A stretch of 7,154 bases of DNA from Rhodospirillales bacterium (GCA_002727395.1 PBWY01000103.1:1-7154); one strand, 5' to 3'; counted from the stretch's first letter, positions 1 through 6,961 are shown. The notes: generated from the letters alone by a model not told the origin. Program-made: numbers and translations.

Positions 1-1069
1 CAATTCTGCGAATGGTCGAAGCAGACACACCGGTTTCTTTTTCTGCTACTTCTGGTGAATACTTTTCCTCTAGATATCTTGCTGCCATTAAACTAAAAGC
101 TGGAACCGCTATCCGGGTATCATCTATTTCAAATGAACCCGTTAAAGCGGGAGAGACACCGGCAAGTCGGGCGTCGGCAATTTGATTTGTACCTGTATCC
201 CAACAAACCGGTTCTCCATCTATGCCACGTGCGAACAGCCCATCATCAGAGCCACCTGGATTCTGTATAACGAGCCAAGGTAAATTGGTGTACCTGACCA
301 GGTAATCAAGATCAATTTTATCTGCCTTTAAGAGTTCGTGGACTAATGCCAGAATGAACTTGCCATCCGTACCCGGACGAATTCCTATCCATTCGTCAGC
401 AATTGCCGAGTATCCTGTTCGTATAGGATTCAATGAAACAAACTTTGCCCCATTCTTCTTGATGGTAGATAAACCTGCCTTAATGGGGTTACTATCGTGA
501 TCTTCGGCTACACCAAACATCAGCATATACTTGGTAAGTTCCCAGTCAGGTTCTCCAAATTCCCAAAATGAGCCCCCAATGGTATAAATGCCCCCCGCTG
601 CCATATTTACAGAGCAAAAGCCTCCGTGGGCTGCATGGTTTGGCGTTCCGAACTGGCTAGCCCACCAGCCAGTAAGAGCTTGGCTTTGATCGCGGCCAGT
701 AAAAAAAGCAAGTTTTCTAGGGTCTGATGCTCGAATATCCCCCAGCCACTTGCTAGCAAGTTCTAAAGCTTCTTCCCATTCAATTTCTTCAAACTCTGCT
801 TTACCACGTTCTCCAACCCTTTTAAGTGGTTTGGTAAGGCGAGCCGGAGAGTAATGGTTCATGATGCCCGCTGACCCTTTGGCACATAATACACCTTTGT
901 TTACGGGGTGATCGCTATTACCTTCAATATACCGAATGCCACCATCTTTCATGTGTACCTTAATTCCGCATCGGCAGGCACACATGTAACAGGTTGAATA
1001 TTTAATTTCATCGGAGACTTTAGGTGAGGTATTAATCTCTTCTATTGGCTCAAAGTAACCGCGTGTCAT
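1..1069 (-). CDS. soeA: SoeA-like molybdopterin oxidoreductase, catalytic subunit of sulfite dehydrogenase (partial, 3' end beyond window)
   Basis: The gene reads leftwards from ATG at 1069 and is still open at base 1, giving 356 N-terminal codons of what is usually a protein of over 900 residues. The DMSO-reductase-family N-terminus is clear. Four [4Fe-4S] ligands are Cys27, Cys30, Cys34 and Cys62 (C-x2-C-x3-C-x27-C, within STCYMCACRCG and NKGVLCAKGSAG). Cys152 in HGGFCSVNMA sits where formate dehydrogenases carry the Sec/Cys molybdenum ligand. FGVAEDHDSNP and RPGTDG are typical cofactor-binding segments. There is no twin-arginine signal, so a cytoplasmic enzyme is expected. The overall pattern matches, from memory, alphaproteobacterial SoeA, which oxidises sulfite to sulfate and passes electrons through SoeB (Fe-S) and SoeC (membrane anchor) to quinone. 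soeB and soeC, if present, would lie left of the window. The start is supported by AAAGG 8 nt upstream. Membership of the molybdoenzyme family is near certain; the sulfite substrate is inferred from resemblance and from the adjacent persulfide dioxygenase. A formate or polysulfide enzyme is the main alternative. Confidence 0.8.
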   Translation of the reverse strand, partial: MTRGYFEPIEEINTSPKVSDEIKYSTCYMCACRCGIKVHMKDGGIRYIEGNSDHPVNKGVLCAKGSAGIMNHYSPARLTKPLKRVGERGKAEFEEIEWEEALELASKWLGDIRASDPRKLAFFTGRDQSQALTGWWASQFGTPNHAAHGGFCSVNMAAGGIYTIGGSFWEFGEPDWELTKYMLMFGVAEDHDSNPIKAGLSTIKKNGAKFVSLNPIRTGYSAIADEWIGIRPGTDGKFILALVHELLKADKIDLDYLVRYTNLPWLVIQNPGGSDDGLFARGIDGEPVCWDTGTNQIADARLAGVSPALTGSFEIDDTRIAVPAFSLMAARYLEEKYSPEVAEKETGVSASTIRRI

Positions 1070-1077
1070 AAAATAAA

Positions 1078-1082
1078 CCTTT
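1078..1082 (-). promoter_or_regulatory. Ribosome binding site of the soeA-like gene
   Basis: On the minus strand AAAGG lies 8 nt before the ATG at 1069. It is a partial anti-Shine-Dalgarno match at normal spacing and supports this start. The first cysteine cluster falls at residue 27, as expected for a SoeA-like protein without a signal peptide. Confidence 0.55.
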
Positions 1083-1091
1083 GTTTGCTGG

Positions 1092-1103
1092 TTAACTTGT
1101 TAA
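1092..1103. promoter_or_regulatory. 12-bp palindrome, possible operator in front of soeA
   Basis: TTAACTTGTTAA has perfect 5-bp arms (TTAAC/GTTAA) around a 2-bp centre. It overlaps the candidate -10 of the leftward promoter, a position where a bound regulator would block RNA polymerase. No regulator gene is visible in the window, and the arms are short enough to occur by chance. Confidence 0.25.
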
Positions 1104-1125
1104 AAGAGAATAACGCTATCGTCAA
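1097..1125 (-). promoter_or_regulatory. Candidate sigma-70-like promoter for the soeA-like gene
   Basis: On the minus strand TTGACG (1120-1125, 5 of 6 to TTGACA) is followed after 17 bp by TAACAA (1097-1102, only 3 of 6 to TATAAT). A weak -10 with a good -35 would fit an activated or tightly regulated promoter, but chance occurrence in AT-rich DNA is quite possible. The -10 overlaps the palindrome at 1092-1103. Confidence 0.3.
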
Positions 1126-1129
1126 ACCC

Positions 1130-1157
1130 TTGAGAATAGTATTTTGATAACTATCAT
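1130..1157 (+). promoter_or_regulatory. Candidate sigma-70-like promoter for the persulfide dioxygenase gene
   Basis: TTGAGA (1130-1135, 5 of 6) and TATCAT (1152-1157, 5 of 6) are spaced 16 bp apart and point rightwards. Transcription would begin near 1164, leaving a 5' leader of roughly 55 nt before the ATG at 1220. This is the best pair seen on this strand in the 150-bp divergent region, though it is a by-eye match only. Confidence 0.35.
1145..1156. promoter_or_regulatory. 12-bp palindrome, possible operator in front of the dioxygenase gene
   Basis: TGATAACTATCA has perfect 5-bp arms (TGATA/TATCA) around a 2-bp centre, and overlaps the candidate -10 at 1152-1157. It has the same 5-2-5 architecture as the palindrome at 1092-1103, about 53 bp away centre to centre, but a different half-site. 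In other bacteria blh is controlled by the persulfide-sensing ArsR-type repressor BigR; whether this is such a site cannot be told from the sequence alone. Confidence 0.3.
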
Positions 1158-1219
1158 TGTTTTGTTTAATAGCAACAGAAGTGAAAATTTTTTTAATTAG
1201 TGTGAATTAAATTGAGAAT

Positions 1220-2083
1220 ATGTCTTTTAAGGTAAAAACATTTTTTGATATTGATACTAACAATGCGACCCATGTTGTGTGCAATGAGCAATCTGAAGAT
1301 TGTTTGATAATCGACCCTGTTTTAAATTTTAATCTATCTGCTGGAAAATTTTCTTCAGCGGGAGCTGATAAAATTGTTTCTTTCATTGAAGATAATAATC
1401 TAAATGTTCAATGGATTCTGGAAACTCACATTCACGCTGACCACGTGACAGCCGCCGCTTATTTGAAACAAAAACTGGGAGGCAAGACAGGTATCAGTAG
1501 CAGAGTGTCGGAAGTGCAAAGATATTTTAAATCTTTTTACGACCTGGGCGATGAATTGGCTTGCGACGGCTCCCAATTTGATCATTTATTCGAAGATGGT
1601 GAAATTTTTTATTTTGGAGACATGGGGGTAGAGGTAATGCATACGCCAGGTCATACGCCAGCATGTGTAACTTATTACACTGATGGGAAAGCATTTACTG
1701 GTGATACATTTTTTATGCCAGATTCCGGAACTGCTCGTTGCGATTTTCCTGGTGGTAATGCCAATGAACTTTATAGGTCACTCCAAAAAATTTTAACTTT
1801 TCCGGCTGCAACGCGAATTTTTATCAACCATGACTATGGTTGTAATGGTTCTCGAGATTATTGTTGGGAAACCTCTGTTGGCGAACAGCTCAACTTTAAT
1901 ATCCATTTGGCAGAAAATAAAACGGAGGACCAATTTGTTTCAATGCGGACTGGACGCGATCAAACCTTGCCAATTCCAAGACTTATGTTGTCTGCCATCC
2001 AAATAAATATGAGAGGTGGACGTCTTCCCCCACCAGAAAAAAGCGGTAAGTATTTTCTCAAAATTCCGGTCAATCCATTTTAA
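1220..2083 (+). CDS. blh: Blh-type persulfide (sulfur) dioxygenase, metallo-beta-lactamase fold
   Basis: The complete 287-residue protein matches the usual length of single-domain Blh/ETHE1-like enzymes, with no fused rhodanese domain. Such enzymes are mononuclear iron proteins that oxidise glutathione persulfide to sulfite and glutathione. The metal-binding signature HIHADH spans residues 70-75. His145 (in HTPGH, 141-145) and Asp162 (in TGDT), together with His70, correspond to the three iron ligands of ETHE1. His204 in INHDYG completes the fold's histidine set. Arg173 in GTARCDFPGG corresponds to the arginine used in glutathione binding by ETHE1. The C-terminal part, with QINMRGGRLPPPE (261-273), resembles Blh proteins rather than glyoxalase II. 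No signal peptide is seen, so it should be cytoplasmic. The N-terminus starts as family members do, so the start is trusted although the ribosome site (TTGAGAAT) is weak. It is divergent from the soeA-like gene, whose enzyme would consume its sulfite product. Seven cysteines are present, including Cys174 beside the active site. Confidence 0.85.
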   Translation: MSFKVKTFFDIDTNNATHVVCNEQSEDCLIIDPVLNFNLSAGKFSSAGADKIVSFIEDNNLNVQWILETHIHADHVTAAAYLKQKLGGKTGISSRVSEVQRYFKSFYDLGDELACDGSQFDHLFEDGEIFYFGDMGVEVMHTPGHTPACVTYYTDGKAFTGDTFFMPDSGTARCDFPGGNANELYRSLQKILTFPAATRIFINHDYGCNGSRDYCWETSVGEQLNFNIHLAENKTEDQFVSMRTGRDQTLPIPRLMLSAIQINMRGGRLPPPEKSGKYFLKIPVNPF

Positions 2084-2119
2084 TTTTAGCTAGTTTTTTA
2101 CTCCCAAAGGTCTTGTAGT
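2084..2119. other. Convergent intergenic gap without a recognisable terminator
   Basis: Thirty-six bases separate the stop codons of the rightward dioxygenase gene and the leftward RND gene. A T-run (2094-2099) is present, but I find no G+C-rich stem before it on either strand. Termination may therefore be factor-dependent, or overlapping transcripts may occur. Confidence 0.5.
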
Positions 2120-5100
2120 TTAATTGGCCAACATTCCCTGCTGACGCCGCAAAATTGGCGCAACAAATGATAGTAATGGGGGAATAATTAGCAGTGTAAG
2201 CACGGCTGATAATGCAAGTCCTCCCAAGACTACTGACCCAAGACCACGATAGAGCTCCGACCCCGCCCCAGGCATTACTACTAGAGGTAACATTCCAAAA
2301 ACACTCGTCAGGGTAGACATAAAAATTGGCCGAATTCTGTTTCTTGTTGCTTCGGCAATTGCTTCATATGCATTCATTGCCTGAACTCTAACGTGATACA
2401 AAGTCTGATGTACTAGTAAGATTGCATTATTGACAACTGTACCGACTAAAATAACAAAGCCAAGAAGCGTAAGCATATCTAGGGCCTGAAAAGTATAAAT
2501 ATTCAGGATTGAAAGACCCGCCACACCTCCTGCTGTCGCGAGGGGAACAGAAAACATAATCAATATGGGAAAGACAAAACTCTCAAATAAGATTGCCAAT
2601 ACCAAATAAACTACGGCAACAGCTATTAAAAGGTTCCATAACATTGCATTCCAAGTTTTATTTAACTCGTCAACAGTTCCAGACATTGTCAGACGAACAC
2701 CCGAAGGCAGACCTTGTTTGACCATTGGTAAAATAACTTTGTCCTTAACTCTCTGAATTGCAGCTTCTAAAGCTATGTTTTCGGGTGGGCGTATCTGCAA
2801 GGTAACGGTCCTAATTCTCTCTAAATGTCGAATCTGAGTAGGCCCTTCGGTCACATCTAATTTAGCCAGTGAGGAGGTCGGAAGAATTTGACCAGTCCGT
2901 GTTACTACAGGCAAATTTCCAATTCCTTGAGTTGAAGTAATTTCATCTGTTAACCCCCTGAGGGTGAGATCAATGCGCTTGCTACCTCTCGTAACTTCTG
3001 TCACACGCAAGCCGTCATTAAAGACGTCAACAGATAATCCCAGATCACGGGCTGTTAAGCCAACATCGGCGAGTCTGAGCAGGTTTGGAGTAAGTCGAAC
3101 CTCAGGTGCCCCGAGTTCTAACCCAGGCTTAGGTCTTATCCTTGCGGCAGGGAATTCTCGTCTCAGTATTTGAACACCTTCTCGGGCAAGCGAAAGCAAC
3201 GTTTCAAGGTCTGGGCCTGTAATATCTAAATCTATGATTTCTGAACCACCAAAACCTCTTCCAAATAGGGCTCTTTGTTTGGCAAAACCAAAAGTTCCTG
3301 GTTCACTGAAAACGGCTCGGCGCATTATTGGTATAAGCTCTTTTGCTCTCGTAGGGTCGGTAGCCGAAGTCCCCATAAACGTCGATGTGGATCTAGTAAC
3401 AAACCAGAATCGTTCCATACGAACATCACCGATGTCACATTCTTTTATTTTTGGCGGGAAAATTTCCACTCTTTTATACCATTGGGCACATCGTTTTGGT
3501 TTCTCACCTGATTTTGCCCAATAACGACGTGTCATATTCTCAGTCTTAGTTGCCATATCATTGAGGGTTTTCAAATTGTAACCAGGCGGTGGGTTAGCAA
3601 TAGCTAAGATAAAGTTCTGATTACCGCTGGGTAAGTAACTTAGCTTTGGTAAGAATGCCCAAGTACCAAGCCCCGCAAATCCGCATATACAGATTATAAC
3701 AAGCGCCCCTAGAGCTCGATTTTGGATAACAATTTTCGTAAAATTAAAAATTAAAACTGAAAAACCAGATGCGAAACTGTCAAGTATTGGAATACGTCTC
3801 TTGTTAATCAGGTTTTGTGTATTGTCTCCCAAGAATTTGTTAGCGAGGGCTGGTACTACAGTAATGGAGACTATCAGCGATAGGAGAACCGCGACAGATA
3901 AGGCTACAGCAATATCTCTGAATAACTGGCCAACCACTAGATTCATTACCAAAATGGGGGCAAACACAACCACTGTAGTCAGAGCAGAAGCCATAATCGC
4001 TCCCCAAACTTCGCCTGCACCTTTAAGCGCCCCGTCTAGCTTTGATTCTCCTCGTTCGCGATGTCGGTAAATATTTTCTAGTACAACAATCGCAGCATCA
4101 ACAACCATGCCTACTGCAAAGGCAATTCCGGCGAGTGAAATGACATTTATTGAACGGCCTAGAGCTGCTAGAGCTACAAACGAGCCTATTACTGATACTG
4201 GTATGGCCAAAGTTACAACAGCGGTGGCACCGAAGGAACGCAAAAATAGAAAGAGAATGATTGCCGCTAGTGATCCACCCAACCAAATATTTTGTGTAAC
4301 GAGATTGATAGCGTAGTTTATGTACACTGTGTCATCTCTAACCTGATTTATAATTAAACCAGCTTCAGGCATTATTTCACGGTTGAGTTCTTCAACAACT
4401 TTCCTGATACCTTTCATTGTTTCAATTACGTTGGCCCCAGTATCGCGAATAGTATTGACGACGATAGCATTTTTGCCGCGATTTCTAATTCGCGCGCTCC
4501 TTTTCTTGTGTCCGAATTCTACGCTCGCAACATCGCCGACCCTAACGCGAAATATACGACCGGTGGCAGGGTCAATTTGCGCACGGAGCACAACTTCTTT
4601 AACTCGTTTAACGGTATTGAGTTCGCTTTGGGTTCGAACGGTATATTGACGTTTACCTTCATCTACCTCACCAGCGGATAAGTTGATATTGGTTCCACGC
4701 AGTGCATTATTTAATTCGGTTATGGTCACACGAAAATGAGCGAGACGTTTTGGGTCCACAATCACTCTAATTTCCGATTCATTTCCTCCATAAACATTTA
4801 CTAATGCAACACCATTAACCCGTTCTAGCCGATCTCGTACAATGTCATCTACAAAGTCCCCATAAGATCTGATGGGTCGACTGTTCCCCGGACGAGTTTC
4901 GACGGTAAACCAAGCTATAGGATTGTCGTCCGTATCTCGTGTTTTCAGAACCGGCTCGTCTGCTTCTTCTGGAAGGCCGGTGACTTGTTGCAGTCGATTG
5001 TTAACTAGTAAGATGGATTGGTTACGGTCTGTATTAACGTTGAACTCGAGGGTAATTTGTGACCGCCCCCGACGGGAGCGCGACTCCATTCTTTCTAAGC

Positions 5101-5326
5101 CCTCAAGACCTTTCAAGCGCTCTTCCTGGGGAATTACTATTTCTTTTTCTACTTCAGCTGGAGAGGCACCAGGCCATTTGGTCTGAATTATAAGAAGAGG
5201 CTTACGGACATCTGGTGTTAATTGTATTGGTATTACCTTCAAGGCTAAAAAGCCCATAAGGACAACCATTAAAACAACCGAGAGTACAGCGACCGGTCTT
5301 GTAACTGCTAGTTCAATGAATTTCAT
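2120..5326 (-). CDS. RND-family efflux transporter, inner-membrane permease (HAE1/AcrB-like)
   Basis: This complete 1068-residue protein is the proton-driven inner-membrane subunit of a tripartite efflux pump. It shows the full duplicated RND plan: TM1 at about 10-30, a periplasmic porter domain to about 335, TM2-TM6 at about 340-500, TM7 at about 538-558, a second periplasmic domain to about 885, and TM8-TM12 at about 893-1058. Porter motifs WPGASPAEVE (51-60) and GLEGLERMES (73-82) are typical. In TM4, VGMVVDAAIVVLEN keeps Asp410 (AcrB Asp407) but has Ala411 where AcrB has Asp408. In TM10, VGTVVNNAILLV has Asn966 where AcrB has Lys940. Such replacements occur in other RND subfamilies, so the pump is probably functional. 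A stretch at about 604-638 looks like an insertion, with Cys613 and Cys630. The start is 3 bp after the stop of the membrane fusion protein gene, so the two are co-transcribed and translation may be coupled; ACGGGAT just upstream can serve as ribosome site. Substrate cannot be predicted. Confidence 0.92.
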   Translation of the reverse strand: MKFIELAVTRPVAVLSVVLMVVLMGFLALKVIPIQLTPDVRKPLLIIQTKWPGASPAEVEKEIVIPQEERLKGLEGLERMESRSRRGRSQITLEFNVNTDRNQSILLVNNRLQQVTGLPEEADEPVLKTRDTDDNPIAWFTVETRPGNSRPIRSYGDFVDDIVRDRLERVNGVALVNVYGGNESEIRVIVDPKRLAHFRVTITELNNALRGTNINLSAGEVDEGKRQYTVRTQSELNTVKRVKEVVLRAQIDPATGRIFRVRVGDVASVEFGHKKRSARIRNRGKNAIVVNTIRDTGANVIETMKGIRKVVEELNREIMPEAGLIINQVRDDTVYINYAINLVTQNIWLGGSLAAIILFLFLRSFGATAVVTLAIPVSVIGSFVALAALGRSINVISLAGIAFAVGMVVDAAIVVLENIYRHRERGESKLDGALKGAGEVWGAIMASALTTVVVFAPILVMNLVVGQLFRDIAVALSVAVLLSLIVSITVVPALANKFLGDNTQNLINKRRIPILDSFASGFSVLIFNFTKIVIQNRALGALVIICICGFAGLGTWAFLPKLSYLPSGNQNFILAIANPPPGYNLKTLNDMATKTENMTRRYWAKSGEKPKRCAQWYKRVEIFPPKIKECDIGDVRMERFWFVTRSTSTFMGTSATDPTRAKELIPIMRRAVFSEPGTFGFAKQRALFGRGFGGSEIIDLDITGPDLETLLSLAREGVQILRREFPAARIRPKPGLELGAPEVRLTPNLLRLADVGLTARDLGLSVDVFNDGLRVTEVTRGSKRIDLTLRGLTDEITSTQGIGNLPVVTRTGQILPTSSLAKLDVTEGPTQIRHLERIRTVTLQIRPPENIALEAAIQRVKDKVILPMVKQGLPSGVRLTMSGTVDELNKTWNAMLWNLLIAVAVVYLVLAILFESFVFPILIMFSVPLATAGGVAGLSILNIYTFQALDMLTLLGFVILVGTVVNNAILLVHQTLYHVRVQAMNAYEAIAEATRNRIRPIFMSTLTSVFGMLPLVVMPGAGSELYRGLGSVVLGGLALSAVLTLLIIPPLLSFVAPILRRQQGMLAN

Positions 5327-5329
5327 ACA

Positions 5330-6769
5330 CTAAATCCCGTCTCTGGATTCCTTTTTTGTAGCGCGATGATTGTTCCCATACTCTCCGGGTTTGCTGTTTT
5401 TCTTTCTTTTCTGTCTCTCCCCGCGACCTTTTTTTGCTTCAGAGCGCTTGCCTCGCCATTTTCCTAGTTTCCGACGTTCACCCGGCTCGGTTATTTTTAT
5501 TTTTTGACGTGGCCGTAATCTTTCATTACCTCGAATTACCACTTGTTCGCCTGATCTTAGACCTTTCAAAACTTCAAAACGTAGACCAAACGCTTCCCCT
5601 AATTTAACTGGTCGCATTTCTGCTCGTAAGCCGCCCCTTGTCTCCTTGGCGACGAATACGACCCGCTTGCCTCTACGCTGTGTAATGGCATCTTTATGCA
5701 CTGTTAAGGCTTTCTTAGAGGCACCTGAAGGTATGTAAAGGACAACACTTTGGTTTGATGCTATGGTCAGGTTTGGCTTGTTAAAGTCGGGTAAGAAACG
5801 AACAATACGTGTTCTTGAAAGAGCGTTTTCTTGGGGTACGATCGCCCGAACAGATGCTTTGAAAGATCGCCCGAATTCGGGCTTTACATCAATAACCTTG
5901 CCATTGTTGAGCCCCCCCAAACGATTTGCTGGCACTTCGGCTTCAACTTCAAAAGAATTTTCGTTGAGGATTGTCACAACCGGCGCCCCAAGGTTTACAT
6001 AATCTCCAACCTCAACAGCTCGACTGATAATAACTCCATTAAAAGGAGCAAAAATTTTAGCATTCGTAAGATTAATATTTGCTAAACGTAAGCGGGCTTT
6101 TGCTTGTTCACGTTTAGCCTTAGCTTCAATTAGGGCGCTTTGAGAGCTTTCAACATCACGAAGTTTATCTTGGTATCGGGCCAGAGAGAAAGCAGAAGAC
6201 TTTCTTAGTCTCTGGAGCCTTTTAAGTTCTTGTTTAGCTAAGGCAAGCTGCACGCCAACAGTTCGGATTTTTGCAGTAAATTCCTTTAGTTCAGCAGATT
6301 TTAGATCCCGTTCGGCTATTAAGGCGCTAGAGATCAGTTTAACTATTATATCGCCCTTTTTTACTCTATCGCCAACCCGAACCTCTACCGCTTCTATGGC
6401 ACCTCTAGTTCGTGCCGCTATTATACCCTTCTGTTGCGCGATAACTCTACCATAGACCTGAACGGTCTCAACGGCGGTTCCTTCAGTGACTTGATCTACT
6501 ATGACTTTGGCAGGGCCCCTTCTGCCTCGTTTACCTCGTTTCCCCTTATTAAATTTTATTTTCCTATTTCGGGATATAATTGATTTATTTTTAATAGAAT
6601 CACGTTTGGTGACAGCCTCTTGGTCCAGTTTTTGAGCCTTAACAGAAGATAATAATATTGGCATAAAGAGCAGTGTGACAATTATAAAAGCCCCACTGAA
6701 ATAAAACATGTTTACAAGCAGCTTAGTCATCGAAAAACGACAATATGATTTATTTTTCCAGGTTTTCAT
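5330..6769 (-). CDS. RND efflux membrane fusion protein (periplasmic adaptor, HlyD/AcrA family) with basic flanking regions
   Basis: The 479-residue protein links the RND permease to an outer-membrane channel. An N-terminal hydrophobic segment (about 17-40) ends in SSVKAQ, a plausible signal-peptidase I site after Ala45; an uncleaved anchor is the alternative. There is no lipobox. A strongly basic stretch follows (12 Lys/Arg among residues 67-88). Then come the first lipoyl half (about 105-146, with AIEAVEVRVGDRVKKGD), an alpha-helical hairpin (about 147-233), the second lipoyl half (FAPFNGVIISRAVEVGDYV, 240-258), a beta-barrel (about 270-350) and a membrane-proximal domain (about 350-427). 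The C-terminal tail (431-479) is hydrophilic, with 20 Lys/Arg in 49 residues, and has no counterpart in AcrA that I know of. The ATG at 6769 has AGGG 11 nt upstream; ATGs at residues 14 and 21 would also keep most of the signal but lack a visible ribosome site. It is the first gene of the two-gene efflux operon. Confidence 0.88.
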   Translation of the reverse strand: MKTWKNKSYCRFSMTKLLVNMFYFSGAFIIVTLLFMPILLSSVKAQKLDQEAVTKRDSIKNKSIISRNRKIKFNKGKRGKRGRRGPAKVIVDQVTEGTAVETVQVYGRVIAQQKGIIAARTRGAIEAVEVRVGDRVKKGDIIVKLISSALIAERDLKSAELKEFTAKIRTVGVQLALAKQELKRLQRLRKSSAFSLARYQDKLRDVESSQSALIEAKAKREQAKARLRLANINLTNAKIFAPFNGVIISRAVEVGDYVNLGAPVVTILNENSFEVEAEVPANRLGGLNNGKVIDVKPEFGRSFKASVRAIVPQENALSRTRIVRFLPDFNKPNLTIASNQSVVLYIPSGASKKALTVHKDAITQRRGKRVVFVAKETRGGLRAEMRPVKLGEAFGLRFEVLKGLRSGEQVVIRGNERLRPRQKIKITEPGERRKLGKWRGKRSEAKKGRGERQKRKKNSKPGEYGNNHRATKKESRDGI

Positions 6770-6961
6770 TTGGGCACAAACCCTGAATTAAAATTAAAGA
6801 AAGTATAATCTTTGTCTATAAACATAGAAAAGCAGAAACTGTCTACGGCTAAAATATCATCATTTAAAAAACGCATCTTCCTGCCAAATTATTTTACCAC
6901 CGTATGCTTGAGTAAAAAATGAAGCTATTATTAACTAACTGATACGTAAACGAGATAAAAA
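6770..6961. other. Divergent intergenic region between the efflux operon and the HDAC-like gene
   Basis: These 192 AT-rich bases must hold the leftward promoter for the efflux operon (candidate at 6817-6845) and the rightward promoter for the deacetylase-like gene. For the rightward gene I see TTGAGT (6908-6913) and TATTAT (6926-6931), but a 12-bp spacer is too short for a standard promoter. No substantial inverted repeat, riboswitch-like fold or small gene was recognised. Confidence 0.5.
6817..6845 (-). promoter_or_regulatory. Candidate sigma-70-like promoter of the efflux operon
   Basis: On the minus strand TAGACA (6840-6845, 5 of 6) and TTTATA (6817-6822) are separated by exactly 17 bp and lie about 50-75 bp before the start codon at 6769. 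A second -10-like TATACT (6803-6808) lies closer to the gene but has no good -35. The surrounding DNA is AT-rich, so the match is only moderately specific. Confidence 0.35.

Noticed and set aside
1..1069. Periplasmic nitrate reductase or arsenite oxidase as the molybdoenzyme
   Set aside because: There is no twin-arginine signal, and the C-x2-C-x3-C-x27-C spacing with a Cys ligand in HGGFCS fits the SoeA/formate-dehydrogenase-like group; arsenite oxidase has a [3Fe-4S] cysteine pattern.
1141..1160. Fur-box-like GATA/ATC-rich sequence in the divergent region
   Set aside because: Only part of a 19-bp Fur consensus is present, and the symmetric part is only 12 bp; there is no iron-uptake context.
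1400..1585. Leftward 61-codon frame inside the dioxygenase gene
   Set aside because: It is antisense to the metal-binding region of a recognisable enzyme and resembles no family.
1220..2083. Glyoxalase II or class B beta-lactamase as the identity of the metallo-beta-lactamase-fold protein
   Set aside because: The GTARCDF arginine region and the Blh-like C-terminus fit persulfide dioxygenases, and there is no export signal as beta-lactamases have.
2084..2119. Bidirectional intrinsic terminator between the convergent genes
   Set aside because: A T-run is present but no G+C-rich inverted repeat could be found next to it.
3400..3530. Possible frameshift in the RND gene around the odd basic, Trp-rich stretch
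   Set aside because: The frame stays open and family-like sequence resumes in the same frame on both sides, so an in-frame insertion explains it better.
2964..5186. Several rightward open frames of 69-104 codons opposite the RND gene
   Set aside because: They lie wholly inside a well-conserved gene on the other strand, have low-complexity Ser/Thr/Arg-rich translations, and lack family motifs; they are antisense shadows.
5763..6085. Rightward frames of 79 and 84 codons opposite the adaptor gene
   Set aside because: They overlap each other in different frames and are antisense to the adaptor's lipoyl and barrel domains; no supporting features.
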